Source: Saccoglossus kowalevskii (taxonomy: Eukaryota; Hemichordata; Enteropneusta; Harrimaniidae). From it: 51,197 nt of DNA. The stretch spans positions 598,612 through 649,808 of the forward strand of contig NW_003129358.1 of the NCBI RefSeq assembly GCF_000003605.2, given 5' to 3'. The translations under genes were made by a program, and so were the position numbers. How positions within the stretch are numbered: the first letter of the stretch is position 1; each line of letters begins with the position of its first letter. The notes beneath the pieces are model-generated. The model had not been told where the DNA came from, did no database searches, and saw only the letters and a list, made by a program, of their open reading frames with translations. This document shows positions 25,201 through 35,724 of the stretch, piece after piece.

Positions 25201-28200
25201 ATTTTCAAAACAAGCAAAACGCCAATCATAACAACCAACGACAGAGTTGTTAAATTCCTGATAACAATGCCATTTTATGTAGTAGATAAGCAATACAGAA
25301 AAATGGAAAATTAGGTGCAGAAAAAACTTCCCAAAAAATGTGTAGTTGTCATTTATTCTTGGTTTATAAAAAAAAAAAAATGGGGATAGTAATTTAGATT
25401 ACATGAAATGCCACAGCTTGAAATAATTTCTTAAATTTTGTATGACTATGGTATGCTATCTCTCAACCCTGCAGTACTTTTCAAAGATCTAATCACAGTA
25501 AACACAAGTTATGTGATACGTATTGACTGCATCTTTGATAAAATGTATGCAACTTTATATTATGCAACAAGGGTATCAGGTTTGTCAAGAAACAACTGGT
25601 GTAAGGAAAAACATTCAGATAAAAAAGTTATGTTCTCTACGATGTTTTGATGCATGGGATGACCTGCCACTCTGTCCTTTGACCTGAAAAGTCAAGCAGG
25701 TCATTAAGCAATCAGAATGCTGTGTGGTACTGCCAAATACCGGCCATGGTTAACCTTGAGTAACATGTTTCTCAGCCAACATTTTTGGGTATCATTTTGA
25801 ACATTTTTTAACAATTTTGTTGTTAAATATTTAACTAAATGAACACAATTTTCTCATTGGCTACCAGTTTTGATCAACATTTGAAAAAATATGGAAAAAA
25901 GTTGTGCTTTATGAGTTGACTTTGGTGTTCATAGAGCAGAATGCAAAAGTAATTTTCATAACTATTGAAGTTATCAAAGACTGTCATTATGTTTGATGAC
26001 TGATTGTCAATTTTGATAAAAAGGATATAGCATCTTTTTTTGGAAGATAACTGTTGAAATGTAGTTCACCCATTTATGTTTGCCAAAATAAACATTGTAT
26101 GCCTAAACAGGTGGCAGTTTGCCATGAAAATATAAATTCAGCCCACTTTAAGAAAACATGTTTGAATTTACTATACGTCTCCTGTCCAACAAAGTAACAT
26201 CTGATCAGAAAAAAACAATTCTGATATTTTTATAAAATTTTCAAAGATTTAGCTCATCTAGACTACTAATCAATATCCAATTAACATCTATTAACAGACT
26301 CAGGGTCATAAATGGTCACAACTCAGGGTCACAAATGTTCACAACTCAGGTCCATAGATAAAATAAATTCTCTAGATCACTGTAGCAACCTTCAAAAAAT
26401 TCATTAAGATTCAGACAAAATTTCAAGAAAATTTGGCAAACTGCTGATTAATAAATAATGATGATACTCAGCTTGAGATCCGTCAATTGAGATGACACAG
26501 TAGTTGAACTGACATATGCAAAATAAATTATAAAACATGCACGAATTTGTACCAAAAAATAATCGGACCTTATTTTACAACCTAAGCTCCAAGCGAAGAA
26601 CAGTGATAGAGCATATAATATACCCATATATATATATATATAATATTACCCTGCTCAAGAAATATAAATAAGATCAAGACAAATTAATAAACATAATTTG
26701 CCCTAATTAAATTTTCAGTTTAATGAAGTTGATCAATATGATGACAATCTAGATGCGGTAATTAAGTATGTTAAGCAACATGATTGGGCACGTTTCAGAC
26801 TCAATTAAATAACTATTAATCTTTCATTTTTGTGAGGGCAGCCATCTGTGTTAATTATTCAAATTGATCTCATTTCTTATAGTATTAGCCTGAAAATCAT
26901 TATTATAGCTTATCTGGAGAGGTCAATCATATGGTGCCAAATAAAGCCCATGTCAAAACTAATGGAGTGCAACAAATTTTAATAGAATTAATTTATTATA
27001 GTTTAATTAAAACTGTTGTTCTAGATCTAGACAAGACTTTTATCTATTCATTTTCTCCCAATTTATATAAACAAGCAGCCTCTTGGCTGAGATAGCTCCG
27101 CTGTTAGCAAGGGACACTTCAATTGAAGAACTGAAGATATCATTAGAAAATGAACAATATGCATAGTATGTATAATATGTATAGCAATCGAACTTGCTAT
27201 TTTAACAAGTCAAAAATATCACTTTTTACCAAAAATGACAAAAATATTCACCAAAATTAGAGAATTGAGGATATCATCACAAAATGAACAAATCTGAGAA
27301 AGGTCCACATGTATCAAAGCAATTGGACTTTTGGTTTTTAACAAGAAGTCGAAAATATCACTGTTTACCAAAAATGACAAAAATATTGAAGGTATCACCA
27401 AGAAATGAACAAATCTGAGAAAGGTCCACATGTAGCATCTATATATGCAATATCAAAGCAATTGGACTTGCGGTTTTTAACAAGAAGTCAAAAATATCAC
27501 TTTTTACCAAAAATTACAAAAATATTCACCAAAATTAGAGAATTGAAGATATCAACATGAAATGAACAAATCTAAGAGAGGTCTACCCAAGGTACATATA
27601 CAACAAGTATCAAAGCATTCAGGCTTGTAGTTTTCAAGAAGAAGTCGAAAAAGTAAAACATTGACTCTGAACGACGACAGACGCCGACGGACAATCACTC
27701 ATATGATAAGCTCCGCTCGACAAAGTCGACAGCGAAGCTAACAATTAAAAATTGTTAATGCGAAAAAGGAAGTGCATTCTACTTGCACTTCATGTAAGCC
27801 ACAGGTGTCAGGTCCATTAGCATAATATTAACAAGTTTTCCACAAACATATTACTGATACAAGATACCAAGCTATTTATAATACATGATGTTCACACGTC
27901 TAGCCAAACATGCAGGGTCAATTTTGAGACAATAAAACTCGCTGTTAAAAAAAGTGCATCAACAGATTAACCTCCGTCTTGACCCAGTTTAGTTTTGATT
28001 TGAGTCAGAAGGCTGTTATTGACCTTGAGTGCCATGTAAACTCACTGTGGCCAAGGTCTCGGAAATAAACAATGCTCTCTAACAGCGATCCACTGTGATG
28101 TAGCACACTTATAACGAACATTAATGTAGTGATCTAAGCCCTTTCTTTTTCCGCATATGTGAACAAGGCTTAAGTTATGAAAGCATACGCACGATAGAAG

Positions 28201-30941
28201 TAATATTATTTAATCGAGAAAACAAACAAATGTTCAATAATGTCACAGAATACACTGCTACAATAACACACCACAGTACAGGCTAGATATGAAAGCTATA
28301 GCACTGAAAACAATGCTCCAAGGCACACCAGCAGTTCCTTTAAAAGCTAAAATGGTTACGAAAATTTGTTATAAATTCTGGTTACTGAACCATATTACAG
28401 TACCAGTATACTGATAATTTACATAGTTATAGTATACACTACGCTCACTTGATGAGAATGTCAAAAAATTGCAATAGTTTGGGTTTCATTAGATTTAAAC
28501 ACACTTACCTTCTCCAGTTTGTGTCTGGTGGTGGTGACAAGTAGTGTCCATAGGGAGACGCATCTGCCTGAAAAAGTATGTCAAGGCAAATAATCTAGAA
28601 TAATGGGGCAGATAAATGTTTGGATATCATTATTTCCAGTTATATTGTGCGAAGCACAAAATGTTAAAGGGAGCACACCTGTTTATGCTCAATCAAACCT
28701 ATTCCACTGAATATAATAAAATAGAAGTTGCTTCTGAAATAGTTTTACAAATTCTCATGATTTGATGGCATTAACAGGCACTAAAAGTAACGGTGTAATA
28801 TTCACTGCAATAAAGTTTTACCATTTCATGAATATAGTAAAAACCTATTTCTCAGACAGTTAAATTTGGTAATTTTTTCCCCCAGGTTTGTTGGGTTTTT
28901 TTCAACACTGATTTGACATCCATGATAAATTTCTGCCTGATTTTAAAAAGACATGCAGGGAATGGTATAATATACAATGCATTTTAAACGAATATAAATC
29001 CCACTATAATCTATAGACACTTATCGTGCAATTTCTACTACAATTTTCGAAAAATTTATTTGGAGAATATTGTTTAAATTAGTATATACGGTATTATTGT
29101 TCATTTGGGATAGTAGGCAACATTCTGTTGAGTGTTAACCAACCAACAATATTTTGTAAAAATGGGCGACATATTTACTATGCACAAATTGCTATTGTGA
29201 GAACACAGTAGCTGTGGAAATTTCTATGATGTCCTAGCAGTGACTTTCACAAAATCTTATCTTTACACAAATGCCATAAAATCCTAAAATAGCAGAATTT
29301 CTAGTTGTGAACATTCATTTATGATTAGGTTTAAACCTTATCCCTATAACTTAATTTTTCAACACACAAATGTACGACAGATGGTGTTTAGTGGTGGGCT
29401 GAACCACAATGATTCAAAAACATTCAAGTTTTATATTTATTATATTTGTAGGCAGCACCATGTACAAAAGACATTCACCAAAATATTGTTGCAAAAAATT
29501 ATTAATTAATAATGGGCAATAATGTTATTAAAATTATGTTTGCAGAGTTTCAATACAAAGCTCATATTAATTTCAATAAATTTATTAATAATACAGTGTA
29601 AGCATAGATTTCTACTTATTAAATAAACTAGCACTACACGTCGTTTATACACATTTCGAACCAATAAATGCAATCACAATAGTATAGCAATGTAATTTGG
29701 CCACAAAACAAAAACATCCAACGAGTATTCTATATGTCTGGGACACATACCTGCTCGGCTCTCCAGAGTCGTAATTAAATGCAGCGCAATCATAATTATA
29801 ATGTGACATGAACATTGAGTGGTGATTACTATATAATTATAATCATGCTGATGTGATATTTTGCCCTGAGAGAGCAGCAACAAATGTCAATTGAAGGTCA
29901 CTTAGAAAATAAACAGTCCGCTTGTTATGACAGCATAGGGGGTGGGACCTCCCATAGCAGTACAATTACCCCCACCAAATTACACCGCGGCCACCACCAC
30001 CAAAACCTAAATAATGTCATTCCAAAATGTTTGTGAAAAAACAAATATATTGAGTAAACCAAACAGTCATTTATATTCACATGCAGCTTACAGAGCACAC
30101 GGAGTGACATGCCAAGTGGGTCAGCAACTCCACCTGTCTGCCTTGCCTGCCAGGTACACCACGGAAAGTGAAACAATCCCGGGCCGCAAGACCATATTCT
30201 GCACAATAAACCACTGGGATGGACACACCCATATTTGTCCTAACATTTTAGTGAGCGAGAACCCCACTACCCACGCATATATTTTATCCTAAAAACCAAT
30301 GTTTTGACCCAATTTATCAACTGCAATACAGAAGACTTTAACACACAAGGATACTCGTCGATGCGTCGTTACCCGACGTGGCACACGATCAATCAGACTG
30401 GCACGTCCTGATTTCATGTCTTCCAGTCCTTGTAAAGCACTCTGGACAAATTTTAATAAAAAAATAAATATAAGAATACTGCACTGAACATGGCATATAT
30501 TGTACATGCGAGCGAACTACAGTACTTATGATGGACGCGAATACTAACCTGTAAATCTATAGCGTTTGAACCAATCTGATTGACATTCGGTAAAGATCCA
30601 CCACGGTAGGCGCCAAGACTTTGTAGTTGTAGATGGTGCGACTTCTGATAGTGAGCCTAAAATATATTATTAAGAAAACACAACGGTTTACGAATGCGAC
30701 CTACAATCAACATCTCAGGCTGTGACATCTTCGACACACAGACATCCCTAAGTCAAAGCACGGAAGCACCGCCATAGTTGCTCACTTGCGATATCACATC
30801 ATCGGCGCAAAAAATGATACAGCTACTTACCCTAGCGACGTTCGACACTTCTTTCATAATTTGTTCAAATGCCGCTGTTTCCTCTGCCTGTTTTTGATTG
30901 TGAAGGGCAATTTTCTCGCTAAATTTCCTCGGGTTCGCCAT
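9196..30941 (-). CDS. CRTC: CREB-regulated transcription coactivator (CRTC/TORC)
   Basis: CRTC is a cAMP- and calcium-responsive coactivator. It is held in the cytoplasm by SIK/AMPK phosphorylation and 14-3-3, and after dephosphorylation enters the nucleus and binds the CREB bZIP. The model joins 12 exons: 30831-30941, 30549-30656, 30373-30441, 28509-28567, 19282-19388, 16935-16996, 16049-16092, 14076-14409, 13118-13363, 11632-11907, 10826-11042, 9196-9416. Lengths sum to 1854 nt (617 residues plus stop), and all phases match. Landmarks in order: CREB-binding N-terminus ([20 protein letters not shown]), [23 protein letters not shown], the SIK-site motif [37 protein letters not shown], poly-Gln, [12 protein letters not shown]-type splicing-domain residues, IPDIILTG, and the transactivation tail ending [14 protein letters not shown]. 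Vertebrate CRTCs are about 620-690 residues. Exon 3's donor is the least certain junction. Confidence 0.97.
9417..10825 (-). other. CRTC intron 11
   Basis: Donor GTAAGT at 10825-10820, acceptor TTTCAG. It contains the TTAA-flanked foldback element at 10609-10769; otherwise it is AT-rich with no coding signal. Confidence 0.8.
10609..10769. mobile_element. TTAA-flanked foldback MITE (piggyBac-type target site)
   Basis: TTAA at 10605-10608 and at 10770-10773 flank a 161-bp element. Its ends (AGTGAGAGGGTCGTCAC.. and ..GTGACGACTCCCCCGCT) are inverted repeats of about 30 bp that extend inward to GCGCATGC and GCATGCGT. It is much richer in CpG than its surroundings. The TTAA duplication is the hallmark of piggyBac-class insertion; the family itself is not identified. 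Its edge is 57 bp from the CRTC exon 11 donor. Confidence 0.65.
10826..11042 (-). CDS. CRTC: CRTC exon 11 (Gln/His-rich, IPDIILTG)
   Basis: It starts in phase 0 ([19 protein letters not shown]), runs through a Gln/His-rich stretch encoded mostly by CAA and CAT, and ends SSIPDIILT with donor GTAAGT in phase 1. The ending corresponds to the vertebrate GIPNIILT segment. Confidence 0.94.
11043..11571 (-). other. CRTC intron 10
   Basis: AT-rich, with no coding signal beyond the alternative 60-nt extension upstream of it (11572-11631). Confidence 0.8.
11572..11631 (-). CDS. CRTC: Alternative in-frame 3' extension of CRTC exon 10
   Basis: After the strong donor (GTAAGT at 11631-11626) the frame stays open for exactly 20 codons ([20 protein letters not shown]) to a second usable donor (GTACGT at 11571). 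Both donors are phase 0, so either joins exon 11 in frame, giving 617- or 637-residue proteins. The sequence alone does not show which is used. Confidence 0.45.
11632..11907 (-). CDS. CRTC: CRTC exon 10 (splicing-domain region)
   Basis: 276 nt, phase 0 to 0. It begins [20 protein letters not shown] and includes [18 protein letters not shown], then [20 protein letters not shown] and QFNMMPD. This follows the vertebrate order [30 protein letters not shown]. Confidence 0.96.
11908..13117 (-). other. CRTC intron 9
   Basis: It carries a degenerate family A repeat fragment at about 11990-12260; the rest is AT-rich without coding signal. Confidence 0.8.
11990..12260 (+). repeat. Family A repeat fragment
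   Basis: AAAACAAAATGGCATCCAGG, then GTGCATCAAGGTCC, TGTACAAAGTTTCAATGAAA and CATTCAGCCATCTTATATC follow the same order as one and a half units of family A at 3141-4100. It lacks the microsatellite and the terminal hairpin. Confidence 0.65.
13118..13363 (-). CDS. CRTC: CRTC exon 9 (polyglutamine exon)
   Basis: 246 nt, phase 0 to 0. It begins [19 protein letters not shown], enters a Gln tract of about 38 residues interrupted by Pro and His, and ends SLTIEISQ before GTACTT. CAA codons dominate over CAG. Antisense open frames here, rich in Val and Ala, are artefacts of the repeat. Confidence 0.94.
13364..14075 (-). other. CRTC intron 8
   Basis: Donor GTGACT after CAGCAG, acceptor CTATAG. AT-rich; nothing else recognised. 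Confidence 0.8.
14076..14409 (-). CDS. CRTC: CRTC exon 8 ([15 protein letters not shown])
   Basis: 334 nt, entering in phase 2 and leaving in phase 0. After IYPSDQDSG it encodes the most conserved central CRTC block, [18 protein letters not shown] then ATPLD. This is a known phosphorylation and nuclear-export neighbourhood in vertebrate CRTC1/2. A Pro/Ala/His-rich linker follows, and the exon ends RRRPVQQ. Confidence 0.96.
14685..15846. mobile_element. TA-flanked DNA transposon / MITE with subterminal repeats
   Basis: The left end CCGTTAAAGTCCTATTATAA at 14685 and the right end TTATATTAGGACTTTAACGG, closing at 15846, are inverted repeats of about 25 bp with one mismatch. Both are bordered outside by TA (14683-14684 and 15847-15848). 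The motif GTGCGGTTnCTATTA recurs inside both ends (near 14758, 15725, 15801 and 15821), as expected of subterminal transposase-binding repeats. 640 unknown bases lie inside, so a transposase can be neither seen nor excluded. TA duplication fits the Tc1/mariner-pogo superfamily. Confidence 0.75.
14920..15559. other. Assembly gap (640 N)
   Basis: A run of 640 unknown bases. It falls inside the inverted-repeat element, so the repeat is the likely reason the assembly broke. The true length may differ. Open frames drawn through it are meaningless. Confidence 1.
16049..16092 (-). CDS. CRTC: CRTC exon 7 ([11 protein letters not shown])
   Basis: A 44-nt micro-exon: acceptor TTCACAG, codons [14 protein letters not shown] plus AA, donor GTAAGT, phase 0 to 2. 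It matches [14 protein letters not shown] of vertebrate CRTC1 and joins exon 8 to complete the Asn codon. A longer open frame across it in another phase is spurious. Confidence 0.95.
16093..16934 (-). other. CRTC intron 6
   Basis: Nothing recognised apart from AT-rich sequence. Confidence 0.75.
16935..16996 (-). CDS. CRTC: CRTC exon 6 (FWDPKK)
   Basis: A 62-nt exon after TTTTTTAG. It completes a Gly codon, then reads [20 protein letters not shown] before GTACAC, phase 1 to 0. It corresponds to the vertebrate NLSKQAWDTKK segment. Phases on both sides fit only with this exon included. Confidence 0.93.
16997..19281 (-). other. CRTC intron 5
   Basis: AT-rich, except for a compact CpG-rich patch at 18959-19190. 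No other exon candidate was seen. Confidence 0.75.
18959..19190 (+). promoter_or_regulatory. CpG-rich islet with palindrome and short ORF inside CRTC intron 5
   Basis: GCGAGATCTCGC (18959-18970) is a perfect 12-bp palindrome overlapping CTCGCGAG. Together they hold TCTCGCGAG, nine of the ten bases of the BANP-type promoter element TCTCGCGAGA. An ATG at 18978 opens 68 codons on the plus strand ([20 protein letters not shown]...), antisense to CRTC, with many CGN codons unlike the surrounding DNA. It may be an internal or antisense promoter with a nested transcript, or a recently inserted fragment. The peptide is not recognised. Confidence 0.3.
19282..19388 (-). CDS. CRTC: CRTC exon 5 (SIK-site exon)
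   Basis: It completes the Arg codon begun in exon 4, giving [20 protein letters not shown]. This corresponds to the SIK/AMPK target and 14-3-3 docking site around human CRTC2 Ser171 / CRTC1 Ser151. An Ala/Gln-rich segment follows, and it ends AAHRR before GTTTGT in phase 1. Confidence 0.97.
23960..25135 (+). repeat. Repeat family B, copy 1 (pearl/HINE-like element)
   Basis: Degenerate units of about 120-145 bp repeat the phrases ATTATGCAAATTAGGTAATT, GGTCTGTGCATTGTCC and TATGTACCAAGTTTCATT. A CACA/CAGA microsatellite follows at 25062-25092. A terminal hairpin lies at 25102-25133, in which GACTCC and TGTGTG pair with CACACA and GGAGTC. It is non-coding. A partial reverse-oriented relative lies at about 42200-42440. 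The left boundary is approximate. Confidence 0.75.
27085..27760 (+). repeat. Repeat family C (pearl/HINE-like element with subterminal inverted repeats)
   Basis: The 5' side carries TAGCTCCGCTGT (27093-27104), whose inverted form (ACAGCGAAGCTA) lies at the 3' side, 11 of 12 bases matching. Between them are three units of about 140 bp marked by AAAATATCACTTTTTACC near 27211, 27352 and 27489, and a GAC-rich microsatellite at 27671-27692. The terminal hairpin has arms 27709-27721 and 27725-27739, followed by the small palindrome AACAATTAAAAATTGTT. No coding capacity. Confidence 0.75.
28509..28567 (-). CDS. CRTC: CRTC exon 4 ([11 protein letters not shown])
   Basis: 59 nt after TTTTTCAG, phase 0 to 2, reading [19 protein letters not shown] and two bases of the next Arg before GTAAGT. 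It corresponds to the vertebrate SCPYGTMYLSPPADTSWRR. Confidence 0.96.
28568..30372 (-). other. CRTC intron 3
   Basis: AT-rich. The vertebrate segment SPHRRPLSVDKH has no clear match here. The open frame past the exon 3 donor ([12 protein letters not shown]...) superficially resembles it, so a longer exon 3 cannot be excluded. Confidence 0.65.
30373..30441 (-). CDS. CRTC: CRTC exon 3 (LIDRVPRR)
   Basis: 69 nt after GTCCAG, phase 0 to 0, reading [20 protein letters not shown] then PRR before GTAACG. It aligns with vertebrate GLVDRVYRERGR. The donor is the weakest in the gene. Confidence 0.82.
30549..30656 (-). CDS. CRTC: CRTC exon 2 ([12 protein letters not shown])
   Basis: 108 nt, phase 0 to 0, reading [18 protein letters not shown] then [18 protein letters not shown]. 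The [12 protein letters not shown] block is near-invariant in bilaterian CRTCs and includes a basophilic-kinase site in vertebrates (around human CRTC2 Ser70). Confidence 0.97.
30831..30941 (-). CDS. CRTC: CRTC exon 1 (CREB-binding domain)
   Basis: The ATG at 30941 opens 37 codons, [20 protein letters not shown] through [10 protein letters not shown], ending at AGG before GTAAGT. This is the conserved helical region that contacts the CREB bZIP. The start is fixed by family-wide conservation of the first residues. Confidence 0.98.
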
Positions 30942-31020
30942 GTTGTTGGCTTACCACTATTACCAGATGAAAAGGAGAATGTTGTCATTCATAGCCATGC
31001 GGGGGGTCCCCACATCTAAG

Positions 31021-31053
31021 CCAATCAGAGCAACAGGCTTGCATCATGTGACC
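31021..31053 (-). promoter_or_regulatory. Candidate CRTC proximal promoter (CCAAT and E-box)
   Basis: CCAAT at 31021-31025 (ATTGG in the CRTC direction) and TCATGTGACC at 31044-31053 (GGTCACATGA in the CRTC direction, an USF/TFE-type E-box) lie 80-112 bp upstream of the CRTC ATG. No TATA box is obvious. The transcription start is not visible. Confidence 0.35.
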
Positions 31054-32263
31054 ATGTTCCATTATAAACACACGAGCAATATTGCTGTGAGAATATACCT
31101 GGCCCGAGTCACAGTGAGCCTAATTATTTTTTTCTTTCTTCAATAAAGGGTTGTCTTCCTAGCAAAAATATCCGAACTCACTAGTCTGGTTTCCGTACGT
31201 TTTCATATCATGTCACAGAATAATGTCGGAACCTTCCTGATGTGGGTGTCATTGATGGTGAGGTAGTGAATGAATGAACGTTAAAATTGAAGCCAACCTG
31301 ATGTTCCCACGATTTCCGAAATGCATATGTGAATAAAAAATATAGTTATTTATTGGAGGATATATATATATAGTCTGTGAGCTTTTTTTATTATTATTAT
31401 TATTATTTTTATGATTTCACTGAAGGATAGTAATAATTATGAAAATTAACCATTTATATAAAACACACTCCATGGTTTGATCATTGCCACACCTGTCATT
31501 TGTGTTTCCAGCACTCGCCTGTGGCCTCTACATTTGAGCTGAGGTCACTAACAGACTCTCCTCCGGGTCTTGGTTTGAGTTGGGGGCATTTCTTACTTAG
31601 CACATAGTGCAGTGCTGAACAATTCAAAATTCCGGAGAATTCATGGAAATCGTCACGGTCTTGTTTTTCATTTCACGATGACGCGCCTGAAATTAGATTT
31701 CCGGTATATTCTGTGAAGTATCCGGAATTGTACTCGAGAATGCGGAAAGCTGGTGTATTTGGTGTCAAAATACGGAATTGCTAGTTATTGACGTATTTAT
31801 CATGCAAAATGGGAAATATTACAAGTTAGTTCCAATAGAACATGTACTCTCTCAACTTTGTTTTCTTAGTACATTTTTTTGGGCATTTTTTCTAAATATT
31901 TAATCAAATGAAATAATAACAATATATATTAAAAAAACGTGTACAATGTGTATCTTAAATTTCTACTCCAGTCGCAAACTGACGCAATGCTACTCTTATG
32001 TCAATATCCGCTGGGTCTCATTAAGACACATTGGTTGTTCATCCCGGAAGAAGTATTGGGAGTTTAGGATCCCTTATGAATTGTCAAACCCTACTCTCAA
32101 AACAATAACGCATTCCGTACATGCGTATATGTTACTTAGATAGGCAGGACATTCACCTTTATAACAAAAAACTAGTCGACAAATATTGGAAAACCGTATG
32201 GAGAAAACTGCATTACAGCTATTTTCGATAAATATAGGAGAATAATCTTTTGTTTTGGTAGAT

Positions 32264-32285
32264 CATGGAGGTTTTTACCTCCATG
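32264..32285. repeat. Perfect short hairpin
   Basis: CATGGAGGT and ACCTCCATG form a 9-bp perfect stem around TTTT. Confidence 0.55.
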
Positions 32286-33267
32286 GATAGATGGACTGTG
32301 ATTATTCCGGATGGCTAAGTTGCATGCGCTGAATTTCACCATCAACAACTTTACAAGACAAACAAATAATAGACTTATAAATTCAGTAAAACATACCTCA
32401 ATGATTAGTCTATCAAGTTTACTGACTCCTTGTGTAACGTTTATATTGAACCTTGGAAACTACGTAGATATATTTAAATTGGAGAATACGTGAGAAATCG
32501 TTCACAAACATTGAAAAGCAACATCCCTTACTTAGTTGTAGTTTTAAATATAATTGGACCGAGAACACTTACCATACTTATATAATCACACTATAATCGT
32601 GTTCACCTTGGTGAGATATAAATATACTTGTACCGAGAGTAAAATGCCGATCACGTGACTATGCGCACTTGTCATTAAACGGTTACGTTTGTACACTTAA
32701 CACGTTAACTGACGATTTTTATATAGTTGGTTTGAAATGTCATTATTTATTAATAATGAAAAATTACCGCATTTGTACATATAAGATGATCCATTAAACA
32801 CGCTATATAAAATAAATGCATAAACATAGTCAATACATCGATTACATTTATAATTTTTCAATTCAGTTCTACAATTTGTATTTGTTGAAACGCTGCTTTT
32901 TGAGTCATGTAGCTTACTTAATGCTTTACCTATAATGGAGATGAGCTTTCTTGGTAATGGGCCAAGTACAGTGACGGAGTGAACATATGTTGGTGAAATA
33001 TGTCGACATTGGGGGCGCTTCGGCCACAAGACTTCCATATACTTGATGTTGACAGTTCTGCTTTACAAAGCTTTGTTTATGCACAGTCTCCCTATCCAGG
33101 ACTGTGGTTTACATTATGTTTTATAGACAAAAAATAGAATTAATCGTGAAAAATGGAACTCATTGGCAACTCACTCGGCCAATAGTATTGTTGTATGAGA
33201 CGTTGGACCATGGACGGCGTATACAGACAGCAGTGGCTTTGTTTTGCGGATGGAAATTGTGTTTGGC

Positions 33268-33345
33268 GCTATAAAACTACTGAGAGCCGGAGATCACACA
33301 ACGCATTGGTAGACACTCGCACGTATATCAGCGAGTTTTCCTGCC
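33268..33345 (+). promoter_or_regulatory. TATA-like candidate core promoter
   Basis: GGCGCTATAAAACTAC with TATAAAA at 33270-33276 is followed by GC- and CpG-richer sequence for about 80 bases, a spacing that would place a start near 33300. I see no open frame or exon downstream, so any transcript would be non-coding. Speculative. Confidence 0.2.
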
Positions 33346-34855
33346 AGAATGGTCGCCCATCTTTAATTTGAAAAAAATCTATACTGACTGTAATGTTAGT
33401 TTTTACATGATTAGAGTAAGTTGTAGATATTGAGAGGTCGGACGTCATTTAAACATTCCCACAAACCAGAGACATTGCCTCTATAGCAAACATGGTAATA
33501 ATGTGAACGTTGTAGAAAAGGAACACCAGGCATTTCATATATATAATTATTTCCAACAAATAAATCTCAAAAAATTCAAATGTGCTATAAAAAATGTAAC
33601 CGTGCAAGCATTCTGAGCGCCCAGTTGATTTTGTGAAAAGTGTATTTAACAAAAAAGAGTCATCTGTTTTTTGTCAGTGATGGAAATTGTGACGTAAAAC
33701 GTTGGGCTAACCAGTGTGTCTATGTCGATATGCATGTCACCGTGCCTCAGTGTTTTACTTCTCTTGGCTTATATCCCTTATTAGGGCATACATCAGTGAA
33801 TTTAGCGCAGCTGTTCCGAAATTAAAAAAAAAAAGGCTCAAAATAGTGTACTATGATGCGGCCCTTAACATAACATATAAACACACGAACATGCATGGAA
33901 CTTGTTGGTAGTATATATTTTGTTTGAATATTATTGACATTTTCTACTAATTAATCCCTGTTCAGAATTCATGTCATTGTTGAGCTAATATCGGAGTTTC
34001 TAAAGCTTCCTCTTTTTTTCAAAAAATAATAATAATAAAAATGTGTCACGCAAACCCAGGTAGATACAAAATTCAGTATTTTCATTCCCGACATGTTACA
34101 CGGTGCGTGGTAGTGAATGAACACTCTTGAACACTCTAGACTAAGTACGAGTTCTTTCATTGAGAGACAACACATTTCTTCAATGTATAACATGATTTAT
34201 GTCTGCACCATCATAAATCTATACGCTGGGACTTTGGAGTACCAATTTAGTCAGTAAGATTGTTTCCAGGAAAGACGTACGCTTTTTTTTTTTTGAAGTA
34301 CGAACAAATAATGAGTGAAAATGATATGTTTGTTTTCATTAAGGCACGCGTAGCCATATTTGTCACATAATCGTATTTGTCGAAACTTTATCTCCTAACC
34401 AACCTCGTCATAACCGCGGAAATAGAACGCCCAGTGGACAATTCAAGACCCACAAGAAATAGTTATAACATATTTTCATCTTTTTATAAGTAGGTGAAAT
34501 TCATGCCTTCATGAAAAGGGATGAATGTTCCTGAGTTGAATCAATCAAGGCTACTAGTTATCGCGACAGTGACCATTTCTTTTTTTCTTTGCACACGGTG
34601 GACCATTTACCCTTGCATGGGCGTTATTTGCATTAATTAATAGAATAATTCGTAAAATAGATATAAATAACAGCGTAATGACCCTTTGAATTTCAGGAAT
34701 TTCCGTTTCCATCATTGGTGTACATGATTCAGATTATTGCACATCGAAATCACTAGTCTAACTCTATGTCTTGAAATATAATTCTATTTTGGGCTTTTTT
34801 ATTTATTTATTTTTTAATCACGATTGCAACAACCTAAAGTGGTACCAGTCAATAA

Positions 34856-35216
<361 letters not shown>

Positions 35217-35724
35217 CAATATAAGACCCTTCAGATTAACGCTAAGTTTACCTTTTTTTCTTGGATTGATCAATTTTCAAAATTTGACATTGACCTATAT
35301 TTCAGACCCTATATTGGTAAATAATAATGTATTGGTTAATAAAAAATAATGACCAATATATGGTTGTTTTTAGAATGTCCAATCAATGTGAAAAGCAAAA
35401 TGAAAAGTGTTGTTTAAGGTCAGCAAAATTTGTTTTTCGTATATCAATCTGGAAAGTGTTTATATCTGGAAAATGTTTAATAACCTTAATCCGACCTTTC
35501 AATAAGGTCAGGGTGACCCGGGTCGCGATGCTGTAAAGTTCAGACTGTATACATTTTCTCGTTTGGCAGTAATTACTAATGGTTACATATGGCACTGTAA
35601 ACTATATGCTGCCCGGATATGCTAATATTTGTAGTTCGACTCACGGACTTAAATCATCCATAGGAAAACAAGGTGGCAGCGAAAGCCCGCAACCGGTAAA
35701 CGCAAACCGTTACATTTTATTTTT

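Larger units (their letters stand above)
19389..28508 (-). other. CRTC intron 4 (9.1 kb)
   Basis: The largest CRTC intron. It hosts family B copy 1 (about 23960-25135), family C (about 27085-27760), a 24-bp duplicated unit around CAGGGTCATAAATGGTCACA at 26301-26350, a TA run near 26628 and CACA/CAGA microsatellite near 19870-19900. No exon was recognised. Confidence 0.75.

Noticed and set aside
27219-27431. Repeated [16 protein letters not shown]-like frame
   Set aside because: Translation of family C tandem units.
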